This document shows positions 1 to 8,060 of a stretch of DNA of 60,939 nucleotides, piece by piece. A program made the translations under genes and the position numbers. Every line of letters begins with the position of its first letter. Position 1 is the stretch's first letter. A model generated the notes under the pieces. The model had not been told where the DNA came from, made no database searches, and was given only the letters and a program-made list of their open reading frames with translations. This DNA is from Jannaschia seosinensis (GTDB lineage Bacteria > Pseudomonadota > Alphaproteobacteria > Rhodobacterales > Rhodobacteraceae): positions 1 to 60,939 of the forward strand of contig NZ_CYPR01000173.1 of assembly GCF_001408515.1 (NCBI RefSeq), given 5' to 3'.

Positions 1-373
1 GCGAGGGCCTTCAGCCCTTTGGTCTTCGCGTCGATCCTTTCCGTCTTCTCAGCAATCTGCGCCAGCAAGTCCTGGCATTCCGCAATGATCAGCGACGGCA
101 GATCGGACGCGGGATCATCCATCAGCGCCTCGATCCGCTTCAGATGAACAAGGCCGGTCGGGAATACATGGCCGTATTCGTAGAGAACGGCCCGCAGCGC
201 GTTCACGAGCTCGGTGCGCTGATGGACCAGGCGCTCTCGGCTCCGGAACATTACCGCCTTTGCCTGCTGCTCCGCCGTCTTCGGCGCGACGAAGCGCATC
301 TCCGGCTGGCGCGCGGCGATCACGATCGCCTCGGCATCAGCCGCGTCGTTTTTCTGACGCTTGACGAAGGGCC
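1..373. repeat. Terminal direct repeat, left copy
   Basis: These 373 bases are repeated without a mismatch at 60567-60939, by base-by-base reading of both ends. They lie inside an IS110-family transposase gene. The repeat marks where the two window ends overlap, so the non-redundant length is 60566 bp. Confidence 0.97.
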
Positions 374-611
374 TGACGTATTGCGGCGCGATAAGTTTCG
401 CTTCATGGCCGAGCGATTCCATCTCCCGCGCCCAGTAACTGGCGCTACCGCAAGCCTCGAACACGACAATGCACGCGGGCTGCTCGAACATGAACCGCCG
501 GAACTGCTCCCGCGTCAGCTTCTTCCGGAACTTCACCTGCCCCGTCATCGAAGCTCCGTGCACTTGGAAAACTCGCTTTGCCAAGTCCACCCCGATCATC
601 GTATCCTTCAT
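1..611 (-). CDS. IS110-family transposase, N-terminal part (cut by window edge)
   Basis: The ATG at 609-611 (minus strand) opens a frame that runs off the window start. It has the RuvC-like DEDD catalytic set of IS110 recombinases: D9 (GVDLAK), E52 (VFEACG), D89 and D92 (KNDAADAEA). It continues in frame into the copy at the right end; joined across the 373-bp overlap the ORF is 343 codons including the stop, normal for the family. IS110 enzymes recombine DNA guided by an element-encoded structured RNA (bridge or seekRNA). The gene lies on the same strand as the IS630 and glycosyltransferase genes it interrupts. Confidence 0.95.
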   Translation of the reverse strand, partial: MKDTMIGVDLAKRVFQVHGASMTGQVKFRKKLTREQFRRFMFEQPACIVVFEACGSASYWAREMESLGHEAKLIAPQYVRPFVKRQKNDAADAEAIVIAARQPEMRFVAPKTAEQQAKAVMFRSRERLVHQRTELVNALRAVLYEYGHVFPTGLVHLKRIEALMDDPASDLPSLIIAECQDLLAQIAEKTERIDAKTKGLKAL

Positions 612-698
612 CTCGCCGTCCTCCTCGCTGCGTGGCGTTGAACACCACGACCATGGCACATTGCGATGCCGTCTGGGGAGGGCGGCAACCATCCCATC

Positions 699-1368
699 TC
701 CAAAGATGTAGGCCCAGGCGTAGCGGCAGTCCTTCGGTGCCCGCCGGCGCGTCCCCTTGCGGGCCCAGAGACGCGCGAGCGTCCCCTGTTGGCCAACGCG
801 CGCCTCATCTTGGAACCAGACCTCCAGAGGCTTTTCCTTTGCCTCCTCAGGCAGGGCCGTGCGCACCAGTTCTGGAAAGTTTTTTATATAGCTCCTGGGC
901 GTCTGGATCGCTCTGCGGATGACGCGGCCGCGCCGACAGCTTCACGAAGCCGAGCCGGCGGAGGATCGAGCTCATCGTCCGCTCCGCCACGCGAATGCCA
1001 AAGCGGCGCTCCACCACTGCGCACAGATCAACCCGCCGCCAGCGCACAACTCCGTCCATCTCCGGGTCCGGCCCCGCTTCGACGATCGCCGCCAGCTCGC
1101 TCATCTGCTCCGTGCTGAGCATGGGCGTCCGGCCCGGAAGAGGACGATCGATGAGACCCGAAAGCCCCTCCGCATTATAGCGATGAACCCAGTCGCGCAG
1201 GGTCTGCCGATCCATCCCGCAACTCTCTGCCGCCTCCGTCCGTGTCCGCCCGTCGAGCACGAAGGCCAGCGCAAGCATCCGCCGCGACGCCCTTGCGTCC
1301 TTCGCCCGCGCCGCCTCGCGCCGTAGGTCCGCCGCCGACAGCTCCCTACGCGTGATCTCCACCCCCAT
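699..1368 (-). pseudogene. IS630-family transposase, N-terminal part, frameshifted
   Basis: The ATG at 1366-1368 starts a protein with an N-terminal helix-turn-helix/winged-helix region (RTRTEAAESCGMDRQTLRDWVHRYN, read in two pieces: RTRTEAAESCGMDRQT and LRDWVHRYN) followed by the start of the DDE domain. The first frame stops at 847. The expected continuation (PELVRTALPEE, then VWFQDEARVGQ with the first catalytic Asp) is in another frame. The switch is at a run of six A after TAT near 883-890; five A would restore the family sequence. With one base removed and IS110 excised, the gene is 353 codons including stop and ends at 59485. It may be a frameshift mutation or a programmed frameshift; either way this copy is disrupted by IS110. 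Confidence 0.85.
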
Positions 1369-1457
1369 GCTGATCCTCCCTCACATCCCAGAGAGAGTGA
1401 ATCAGCAACTGATACACCTGGGAAGCCCTCACAGAGTCAAAGCCTCGGGCCGTTGGT
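699..1457 (-). mobile_element. IS630-family insertion sequence, 5' part
   Basis: This is the 5' portion of an IS630-family element split by IS110; the 3' portion is at 59475-59874. The outer end carries the 9-bp inverted repeat GCCGTTGGT (1449-1457), matched by ACCAACGGC at 59475-59483. ATCAT follows at 1458-1462 and is repeated at 59470-59474, which reads as a 5-bp target duplication. The rebuilt element is 1159 bp. It sits inside a glycosyltransferase gene. Confidence 0.88.
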
Positions 1458-2050
1458 ATCATTAAATAGTTGCCGGCGTCAAAATGGGTGAGGATCCGGG
1501 TGGGATCGTCCTGCGCGGTCGAAGCTCCCAAAGGCCCTTCGGGGTAAAGGTCCAGCATCAGGGCGCCCATCGAAGCTCGATCCGTGGCGTCAAGCCAGTC
1601 GGTCAGGGCGTGCAGGTTACGGACATCGTGATGGGCGTAGACAAACAGCTCGTCCGCATCGAGGGTCAGGCACCAATGCTCGTGCCCGTACCGCGCCAGA
1701 AGTACCGTCAGCCAATCCATTCCGAACCGGGCTTTTCTGTAGCTGTCGGGCGTGGTCCAGAGCGAGACGTCCGGCTGCGTGGCGAGATAATCGCGCGTGC
1801 CGTCGTCGCTGTCATTGTCGACGATCAGGAAGTGATTGACGCCCATAGCGCGGTGATGGCGCAGGAAGTGGGGCAGGCGGCCCATTTCGTTGCGCATTGT
1901 GGAGAAAACGAGGATGTCAGTGGGGGCGATATCCGCAGTGCGGTCGGCGACGGCGGCGATCTGCCGCCGCTTGGCGAAGGACTGCGCAAGAAGGCGGCGA
2001 CGGCGCCATCGCAGCGTATAGGCCGCGCGAAGCTCCGCCGCGCGGCCCAT
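1458..2050 (-). pseudogene. Family-92-like glycosyltransferase, N-terminal fragment interrupted by IS630
   Basis: The minus-strand start is at 2050, 6 bp after the galU stop. The fragment has the family pattern of a DNDSDDGT motif and a DADE acidic motif (LTLDADELF) and is clearly paralogous to the intact gene at 57929-58939. After residue 196 and the ATGAT target site the frame runs into IS630 sequence. The missing C-terminus is at 59046-59474. Rejoined through one copy of ATGAT, the protein is 338 aa and aligns without a gap over the junction to the 336-aa paralogue (AGNYLMIRQEKLQNLWIQGG against GGNYMFERNPLFWNLWIQGG). Predicted role: cytoplasmic transferase in surface polysaccharide assembly; inactive as it stands. 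Confidence 0.9.
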
Positions 2051-2056
2051 GTCCGA

Positions 2057-2944
2057 TCAGATTTGCCCCGCCGCGCTCAACTCCCGAAGATAGCCCCGCA
2101 GGTCGTCCTTCAGATCGTCGCGGGCCAGGCCGAAGGCCACGGTCGCCTGCAGGAACCCGTCCTTGGAGCCGCAATCGAAGCGCTGCCCCTCGAAGCGGAA
2201 GCCGTACACGCCGTCGTCGCCGTCGATCTCGCGCGCGATGGCGTCGGTAAGCTGGATCTCGCCCCCCGCACCTGCGTCGAGGCCGCCGAGATGGCGCATG
2301 ACGTTCGGGCTCAGGATGTAGCGGCCGATCACCGCGAGGTTCGAGGGCGCGTCCTCCGTCGCCGGCTTCTCGACCATGCCGCGCACGCGCATCGCCTGTT
2401 TCGAGGAATCGTCGACGTCGAGGATGCCGTAGGAGGAGATGCGGTCTTCAGCGACTTCCATCGCGGCGACCATGCTGCCGCCGGTTTCGGCATGGGCATC
2501 GACCATCTGCGCAAGGCAGGATTTCTCCGACGCAATCACGTCGTCCGGCAGGATGACCGCGAAGGGTTCGTCATGGATCAGGCGCCGGGCGCAGGCGACC
2601 GCGTGGCCGAGGCCCAAGGCGTGGGCCTGACGGACATAGGCGATCTGTCCGTTCTCCATGTTGGTCTTGTGCAGGACGTCGAGAAGCTTGTCCTTCTTCT
2701 TGCGCTTGAGCTCCGCCTCGAGGATCGGGTTGTCGTCGAAGTAATCGCTCAGCGCCGACTTGCCGCGTGACGTGACGAAGATGAATTCCTCGATCCCGGC
2801 ATCGCGCGCCTCGTCGATCGCGTACTGGATCAGCGGACGATCCACGAGAGTCATGATCTCTTTGGGAATGGATTTCGTTGCGGGCAGAAAACGGGTGCCG
2901 AGTCCCGCGACGGGGAAGATCGCCTTCGTGACGGTGCGTTGCAT
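2057..2944 (-). CDS. galU: UTP-glucose-1-phosphate uridylyltransferase
   Basis: The 295-aa protein makes UDP-glucose from UTP and glucose 1-phosphate. The nucleotidyltransferase signature is near the N-terminus (FPVAGLGTRFLPATKSIPKE, about residues 10-29). Further family landmarks are LILPDD-like VILPDD and the VEKP segment near residue 190. Length is typical of bacterial GalU. It sits between cysQ (67 bp upstream) and a glycosyltransferase gene (6 bp downstream) on the same strand, so it probably supplies nucleotide sugar to this polysaccharide locus. Start chosen at MQRTVTKAIFPVAG, the usual family N-terminus. Confidence 0.95.
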   Translation of the reverse strand: MQRTVTKAIFPVAGLGTRFLPATKSIPKEIMTLVDRPLIQYAIDEARDAGIEEFIFVTSRGKSALSDYFDDNPILEAELKRKKKDKLLDVLHKTNMENGQIAYVRQAHALGLGHAVACARRLIHDEPFAVILPDDVIASEKSCLAQMVDAHAETGGSMVAAMEVAEDRISSYGILDVDDSSKQAMRVRGMVEKPATEDAPSNLAVIGRYILSPNVMRHLGGLDAGAGGEIQLTDAIAREIDGDDGVYGFRFEGQRFDCGSKDGFLQATVAFGLARDDLKDDLRGYLRELSAAGQI

Positions 2945-3011
2945 TGGTCCTCTGAATGTTGTGCGGAGTAGAACGCCCGCGGATCAGGTCAGGTTGCTTC
3001 GGGGTGCGAAA

Positions 3012-3809
3012 TTATTGGCCAATCAGGTTAATTCCGGGGGCATGCGCGATGAAAAACGGGTTCTCGAAGCCGCTTTTACCGTAGCGCAGCGGGGTGTGGT
3101 CGTCGAATCGCACGACATGACCGCCCGCGCCGCGCAGCACGGCGTCGCCAGCGGCCGTATCCCATTCCATCGTCCGGCCGAGACGAGGATAGAGATCCGC
3201 CTCTCCGGTCGCGACGAGGCAGAATTTCAGGGACGATCCGGCGGACCGCATGTCGGCCACGGGATACTTGCCGATATATTCGTCCGTCGCGGCGTCGCGG
3301 TGCGACTTCGACGCGACGACGAGAAGGGCCTCCGGGTTCGGGGTCGAGACGCTGATCGATCGCGTTGCGCCGGGCGTCTCCTTGTCGAACGGCCCGTCTT
3401 CCTCGACCGATGTGCCGTCGCCCAGCGTCCAGAACAGCCGGTTGCGGGCCGGTGCATAGACGACGCCGCGCACGGGCACGCCGTCCGCGACCCAGGCGAT
3501 GTTGACGGTGAAATCCCCGCGCCGCTGCACGAATTCCTTCGTTCCGTCGAGCGGATCGACGATGAAGAAGTCCGACACGTTCTGGCCGTGGGTCGCCGAT
3601 TGCTCCTCGGTCACCAGAGCGGCATCGGGAAAGGCCGCGCGCAATCCGGCGGAGATGTGGGCGTCGGCGGCCTCGTCCGCGGCGGTCACGGGGCTGTCGT
3701 CGAGTTTGGCGCGGACGGCGAAGTCGTCGGTATCGTAGATCTCCATGATCCGGTCCCCCGCCTCGAGGGCCAGCTTCCGGAGCACCGTCATCATTCGCTC
3801 GAACTCCAT
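3012..3809 (-). CDS. cysQ: 3'(2'),5'-bisphosphate nucleotidase CysQ
   Basis: A 265-aa inositol-monophosphatase-superfamily enzyme that removes the 3'-phosphate from PAP. Visible metal-binding motifs are VTEEQ (Glu), DPLDGTKEF (the DPxDGT signature) and MEWDTAAGDAV (WDxAAGD). The frame stays open upstream to 4010, but the start at 3809 (MEFERMM) gives the normal family N-terminus and avoids overlap with the divergent permease gene at 3919. PAP is the by-product of PAPS-dependent sulfotransferases, and a sulfotransferase gene lies on the same strand at 54887-56254 once the circle is closed. That makes a local role in sulfation plausible beside general sulfur assimilation. Confidence 0.93.
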   Translation of the reverse strand: MEFERMMTVLRKLALEAGDRIMEIYDTDDFAVRAKLDDSPVTAADEAADAHISAGLRAAFPDAALVTEEQSATHGQNVSDFFIVDPLDGTKEFVQRRGDFTVNIAWVADGVPVRGVVYAPARNRLFWTLGDGTSVEEDGPFDKETPGATRSISVSTPNPEALLVVASKSHRDAATDEYIGKYPVADMRSAGSSLKFCLVATGEADLYPRLGRTMEWDTAAGDAVLRGAGGHVVRFDDHTPLRYGKSGFENPFFIAHAPGINLIGQ

Positions 3810-3918
3810 GCCGCCATCCCTCGTATCGAACCTTCTTGTGGGATGAGACTTATGGTATCGAAGCGACGTAGGGCAAGCATTTGCTGCACCGCAGCGCCAG
3901 GAGGCGGAAAGGGCCGGA

Positions 3919-4740
3919 ATGTTCAGGATCGAACAGCGCAATAATGCGGCATCCCGCGCCTTCGCACTGGCCGAACGGGTTTTCCACGCGACGGTGCGCC
4001 AGACCCGCAAGGGTCACGGCAACGGGCTGATCGCGCTGGTGATGAACATCGTGCAATCGGCGATCTTCATCGCGGCCTTCGTCCTGATGTTCGGCGTCCT
4101 CGGCCTTCGCGGCGCGGCGATCCGGGGGGATTTCATCCTCTACATCATGTCCGGCGTCTTCTTGTTCATGACGCATGTGAAGGCTCTGGGCGCGGTCGCG
4201 ATGGCGGAGGGGCCGTCATCGCCGATGATGAAGCACGCGCCCATGAACACCGCCATCTCGGTCCTCGCGGCCGGGCTTTCGTCGCTCTACGTCCAGGTGC
4301 TGTCGGCGGTGCTGATTCTTGTCGTCGTCCATGTCGCGTGGCGGCCGATCGAGATCTACGATGCCGGCGGCTTCGCGCTGATGTTCCTGCTGGCTTGGTT
4401 CACGGGGGCGGCGATCGGGATGGTCCTGTTCGCGGTGAAGCCATGGGCGTCGAATTTCGTCGGCATCGTCACCTCGATCTACAGCCGCCTGAACATGATC
4501 GCCTCGGGCAAGATGTTCGTGGCGAACGCGCTGCCCTCGTCGATGCTGGCCTTCTTCGACTGGAACCCGCTGTTCCACACGATCGACCAGGCGCGGGGCT
4601 ACGCGTTCATCAACTACAACCCGCATTACACGAACTGGGCCTATCCGCTGACGATCGGGATGATCTTTCTGGTGATCGGCATGATGGGCGAGTTCTACAC
4701 CCGCCGGAACGTCTCGGTCTCATGGTTCGCCGGGCGCTGA
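3919..4740 (+). CDS. ABC-2-type polysaccharide export permease
   Basis: A 273-aa integral membrane protein with about six hydrophobic segments (for example LVMNIVQSAIFIAAFVLMFG, about residues 40-60, and LTIGMIFLVIGMMGEFY near the C-terminus). This is the pattern of KpsM/Wzm-type permeases of the ABC2_membrane family. These pair with a nucleotide-binding subunit to export capsule or O-polysaccharide across the inner membrane. No ATPase partner is adjacent. It is divergent from cysQ-galU and the glycosyltransferase genes, which supports polysaccharide export. Its last 19 bases overlap the next gene. The substrate is inferred only from context. Confidence 0.85.
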   Translation: MFRIEQRNNAASRAFALAERVFHATVRQTRKGHGNGLIALVMNIVQSAIFIAAFVLMFGVLGLRGAAIRGDFILYIMSGVFLFMTHVKALGAVAMAEGPSSPMMKHAPMNTAISVLAAGLSSLYVQVLSAVLILVVVHVAWRPIEIYDAGGFALMFLLAWFTGAAIGMVLFAVKPWASNFVGIVTSIYSRLNMIASGKMFVANALPSSMLAFFDWNPLFHTIDQARGYAFINYNPHYTNWAYPLTIGMIFLVIGMMGEFYTRRNVSVSWFAGR

Positions 4741-5303
4741 TCGTGTTGCTGCTCCTTGCCGGGGCGGCGGGGGCGGAGACGGGCGAGTTGCCCGCGCTGT
4801 TCGACGTGCGCGGAGTGGCGGCCGACGATGTGCTCAACATACGGGCCCAGCCTCGGGCGAGCGCCGAAATCCTCGGCACGCTCGCGCCAGAGGCCGAGGG
4901 CGTGGAAGTCGTCGACGCGGCTGATGGCTGGGGGCAGGTGAATGCGGGCGAGCGGGCCGGTTGGGTGGCGATGCGGTTTCTCGTGCGGCAGACCGGTCAG
5001 GAGGGATTGCCGGAGGCCTTGGCCTGCCAAGGGACAGAGCCGTTCTGGATCCTGCGGACCGGGGCTGCGCCGGCGTTTGTCACGCCCGAACGCGAAATCG
5101 CCGTGGATGCGCCCGAGATCCTGCGATCGCGCAACCGCACCGACCGCTACGGGGTCCTCGCCGAGACGGCGGCCGGGCCGCTTCGCGCCATCGTCGCGCG
5201 CGAGACATGCGGCGACGGCATGTCGGATCGGGCGTTCGGTTTCGGCATCGACATGATCTTTGGGGGCAAGGTCTATTCCGGCTGCTGCTCCATCGGCGAC
5301 TGA
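4722..5303 (+). CDS. Secreted SH3-domain protein
   Basis: A 193-aa protein with an N-terminal signal peptide (MVRRALIVLLLLAGAAGA). It has a bacterial SH3 domain at about residues 28-85 (VLNIRAQPRASAEILGTL, then GWVAMRFL). The C-terminal half has a CQGTEPFW motif and a late Cys-Cys pair (YSGCCSIGD), resembling small periplasmic or envelope proteins of unknown function. The start at 4722 overlaps the end of the permease gene by 19 bases, suggesting translational coupling. The 3' end overlaps the convergent alkB gene by 31 bp. Function is unknown; cell-wall or envelope binding is the usual role of such SH3 domains. Confidence 0.82.
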   Translation: MVRRALIVLLLLAGAAGAETGELPALFDVRGVAADDVLNIRAQPRASAEILGTLAPEAEGVEVVDAADGWGQVNAGERAGWVAMRFLVRQTGQEGLPEALACQGTEPFWILRTGAAPAFVTPEREIAVDAPEILRSRNRTDRYGVLAETAAGPLRAIVARETCGDGMSDRAFGFGIDMIFGGKVYSGCCSIGD

Positions 5304-5917
5304 CCCGTCACCACGCGCAGCGTCAGGTTGATCCGGCCCGGCGCCTCCAGCAGGGTCGAGGTGCCCGGCGCGATCCGGTCTACCCCGTGGTGCAAAAGGC
5401 GGGCCTCGCCGCCCAAGACCATTACGTCACCCGAACGCAGCCAGACGCTCTCGGTCCGTCCGCCGCGCGCCTCGTTGCCGATGCGGAACAACGCGTCGTC
5501 GCCCAGTGAAATCGACACGACAGGCTGATCGAAATCCCCCTCGTCGCGATCCTGGTGCATCCCCATCCGCGCACCCGGCGCGTACCAGTTCACAAGGCAG
5601 CTTTCGGGGCTGCGGGCATCCGGCGCGACCGCGCGCCAGACGGCAAGGACGGAGGGCGGGATCGGCGGCCATTCCACACCCGACGGATGCCGCCGCTCAT
5701 AGCGGTAGCCGCGCCGGTCGGGGATCCAGCCGAAGGTGCCGGCGGAGGTCATGCGCACAGACATCTCCTGCCCGCGGCGGGTCACCGGCACAAGGAACGG
5801 CGCGGTGCGCGCCAGGGCGCGAATGTCGGCCACCATCGCCGCCTGCGCCGCCGGATCGAGCATCCCGTCGAACAGGCGCACACCGCGGACTTCGCGGAAG
5901 TCGGGTTCAGTGTTCAT
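5273..5917 (-). CDS. alkB: Alpha-ketoglutarate-dependent dioxygenase AlkB family
   Basis: A 214-aa Fe(II)/2-oxoglutarate dioxygenase that oxidatively demethylates alkylated DNA or RNA bases. The iron ligands are visible: H121-x-D123 (GMHQDRDEGDF) and a distal His at 176/177 (LLHHGVDR). The 2-oxoglutarate-binding Arg pair is R195/R201 (GRINLTLRVV). The start at 5917 (MNTEPDF) was chosen over an in-frame start at 6085 because the latter would run into dnaK and the extra residues are unlike the family. It is divergent from dnaK, and the presumed dnaK heat-shock promoter lies just upstream of its start. Its stop overlaps the convergent SH3-protein gene. Confidence 0.93.
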   Translation of the reverse strand: MNTEPDFREVRGVRLFDGMLDPAAQAAMVADIRALARTAPFLVPVTRRGQEMSVRMTSAGTFGWIPDRRGYRYERRHPSGVEWPPIPPSVLAVWRAVAPDARSPESCLVNWYAPGARMGMHQDRDEGDFDQPVVSISLGDDALFRIGNEARGGRTESVWLRSGDVMVLGGEARLLHHGVDRIAPGTSTLLEAPGRINLTLRVVTGQSPMEQQPE

Positions 5918-5935
5918 TTCGTGTCCGTTCACGTC

Positions 5936-5964
5936 CTTGCGAGGCCAAAACCCCCTCCCTATAT
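5936..5964 (+). promoter_or_regulatory. Candidate sigma-32 (RpoH) promoter of dnaK
   Basis: CTTGCG at 5936-5941, 15 bp, then CCCTATAT at 5957-5964, followed by a 114-bp leader to the dnaK ATG. The spacing and the CTTG / C-rich-TAT pattern resemble RpoH promoters of alphaproteobacteria. This is a motif match by eye, supported only by its position before dnaK. Confidence 0.5.
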
Positions 5965-6078
5965 AGCGCCCGAACCGCGGAACGGGACGATCCCGATCCG
6001 TTTTCCAATGGGATGAGGCCCGGAGTGCCTGAGAGTGGGCTTCGGGACGAGCAAATCGCCAAGAGAGGATAATTCGAA

Positions 6079-7995
6079 ATGGCAAAAGTCATCGGTATCG
6101 ACCTCGGAACCACAAATTCCTGCGTCGCAATCATGGACGGATCGCAGCCCCGCGTGATCGAGAACGCGGAAGGCGCGCGCACCACGCCGTCGATCGTCGG
6201 ATACACCGAGTCCGAGCGTCTGGTTGGCCAGCCCGCCAAGCGTCAGGCCGTCACCAACCCTGAAAACACCGTCTTCGGTGTCAAGCGCCTGATCGGCCGT
6301 CGCTTCGAGGACGAGCATCTCGCGAAGGACAAGAAGAACCTCCCCTTCAACGTCGTGTCCGGCAACGGCGACGCTTGGGTCGAGGTCCGCGGCGAGAAGT
6401 ATTCGCCCGCGCAGGTTTCCGCGCTGATCCTTCAGAAGATGAAGGAGACCGCCGAGTCCTATCTCGGCGAAGAGGTGACGCAGGCCGTCATCACCGTGCC
6501 CGCCTACTTCAACGACGCCCAGCGTCAGGCGACCAAGGATGCCGGCAAGATCGCCGGTCTCGAGGTCCTGCGCATCATCAACGAGCCGACGGCCGCCGCG
6601 CTGGCCTACGGTCTCGACAAGAAGGAAGCGAAGACGATTGCGGTCTACGACCTCGGCGGCGGCACGTTCGACGTGACCATCCTCGAGATCGATGACGGCC
6701 TGTTCGAAGTGAAATCGACCAACGGGGACACGTTCCTCGGCGGCGAGGATTTCGACATGCGGATCGTCAACTACCTCGCGGACGAGTTCAAGAAAGAGCA
6801 CGGCACCGATCTGACGCAGGACAAGATGGCCCTGCAGCGCCTCAAGGAGGCCGCCGAGAAGGCGAAGATCGAGCTCAGCTCCAGCCAGCAGACCGAGATC
6901 AACCAGCCGTTCATCTCGATGGGCTCCAACGGCCAGCCGCTGCACATGGTCATGAAGCTGACGCGTGCGAAGCTCGAAAGCCTTGTGGGCGATCTGATCA
7001 AGGCGTCGCTGAAGCCGTGTCAGGCCGCGCTCAAGGATGCCGGCATCTCAAAGGACGAGATCGACGAGGTCGTCCTCGTCGGCGGCATGACCCGCATGCC
7101 CAAGGTCGTCGAGGAAGTGACCAAGTTCTTCGGCAAGGAGCCGCACAAGGGCGTGAACCCCGACGAGGTCGTGGCGCTGGGTGCCGCGATTCAGGCGGGC
7201 GTGCTGCAGGGTGACGTCAAGGACGTGGTCTTGCTCGACGTGACGCCGCTGAGCCTCGGCATCGAGACGCTGGGCGGTGTGTTCACCCGGCTGATCGACC
7301 GCAACACGACGATCCCGACCAAGAAGTCCCAGGTCTTCTCGACTGCCGAGGACAACCAGAACGCCGTGACGATCCGGGTCTTCCAGGGTGAGCGCGAGAT
7401 GGCGGCCGACAACAAGATGCTCGGTCAGTTCAACCTCGAGGACATCCCGCCCGCGCCCCGCGGCCTGCCGCAGATCGAAGTGACGTTCGACATCGACGCG
7501 AACGGCATCGTCTCAGTCTCGGCCAAGGACAAGGGCACCGGCAAGGAGCAGAACATCACGATCCAGGCGTCGGGTGGTCTGTCGGAGTCGGATATCGAGC
7601 AGATGGTCAAGGACGCCGAGGCGAATGCCGAGGCCGACAAGTCCCGTCGCGAACTGGTGGAAGCGAAGAACCAGGCGGAGAGCCTGATCCACACCACCAA
7701 GAAGCAGCTCGAGGAGCATGGCGACAAGGTCGATCCGTCCACCGTCGAAGCGATCGAACTTGCGGTATCGGCGCTTGAGGAGTCGATGGACAGCGAGGAT
7801 GCCGGTAAGATCAAGTCGGGCATTCAGAACGTCTCCGAAGCCGCGATGCGGCTGGGCGAGGCGATCTACAAGGCGCAGTCCCAGGCGGAGGGCGGTGACG
7901 CCTCCGATGCCGGGGATACGTCCGAGGGCGAAGCGAACGACGAGGAAATCCTCGACGCCGACTTCGAGGACATCGACGACGAGAAGCGGGCCTGA
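6079..7995 (+). CDS. dnaK: Chaperone protein DnaK (Hsp70)
   Basis: A 638-aa Hsp70 that binds exposed hydrophobic segments of client proteins in an ATP cycle driven by DnaJ and GrpE. The N-terminus has the actin-like phosphate-binding motif [15 protein letters not shown]. The second phosphate loop is [15 protein letters not shown] near residue 195. The interdomain linker [13 protein letters not shown] lies near residue 380, and the C-terminal tail is acidic and ends EDIDDEKRA. Length and tail are typical. A purine-rich ribosome-binding site (AAGAGAGG) precedes the ATG. dnaJ follows after an intrinsic terminator; grpE is not in the window. Confidence 0.99.
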   Translation: MAKVIGIDLGTTNSCVAIMDGSQPRVIENAEGARTTPSIVGYTESERLVGQPAKRQAVTNPENTVFGVKRLIGRRFEDEHLAKDKKNLPFNVVSGNGDAWVEVRGEKYSPAQVSALILQKMKETAESYLGEEVTQAVITVPAYFNDAQRQATKDAGKIAGLEVLRIINEPTAAALAYGLDKKEAKTIAVYDLGGGTFDVTILEIDDGLFEVKSTNGDTFLGGEDFDMRIVNYLADEFKKEHGTDLTQDKMALQRLKEAAEKAKIELSSSQQTEINQPFISMGSNGQPLHMVMKLTRAKLESLVGDLIKASLKPCQAALKDAGISKDEIDEVVLVGGMTRMPKVVEEVTKFFGKEPHKGVNPDEVVALGAAIQAGVLQGDVKDVVLLDVTPLSLGIETLGGVFTRLIDRNTTIPTKKSQVFSTAEDNQNAVTIRVFQGEREMAADNKMLGQFNLEDIPPAPRGLPQIEVTFDIDANGIVSVSAKDKGTGKEQNITIQASGGLSESDIEQMVKDAEANAEADKSRRELVEAKNQAESLIHTTKKQLEEHGDKVDPSTVEAIELAVSALEESMDSEDAGKIKSGIQNVSEAAMRLGEAIYKAQSQAEGGDASDAGDTSEGEANDEEILDADFEDIDDEKRA

Positions 7996-8017
7996 TCCCC
8001 GAGGCGAAACCGGAACG

Positions 8018-8043
8018 GACCGGCCCTGCGGGGCCGGTCTTTT
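8018..8043 (+). terminator. Intrinsic terminator or attenuator between dnaK and dnaJ
   Basis: A GC-rich stem with arms GACCGGCCC and GGGCCGGTC around a TGCG loop is followed by TTTT. It sits 23 bp after the dnaK stop and 18 bp before the dnaJ start. It would lower dnaJ expression relative to dnaK. Confidence 0.8.
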
Positions 8044-8060
8044 CGTTGGAGAATTAAGCG

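Larger units (their letters stand above)
1..698 (-). mobile_element. IS110-family (IS1111-like) insertion sequence, 5' part
   Basis: This is the upstream part of an IS110-family element cut by the window edge; the rest is at 59875-60939. The boundary at 698/699 is inferred because removing 1-698 plus 59875-60566 restores the host IS630 frame (GGA followed by GCC) and gives the usual family sequence at that point. An 11-bp subterminal inverted repeat (plus strand GGGCGGCAACC at 680-690) matches GGTTGCCGCCC at 59881-59891. The repeats sit 8 bp and 6 bp inside the ends, as in the IS1111 subgroup. The rebuilt element is 1390 bp: 87 bp before the transposase start and a long non-coding stretch after its stop. 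Confidence 0.88.
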
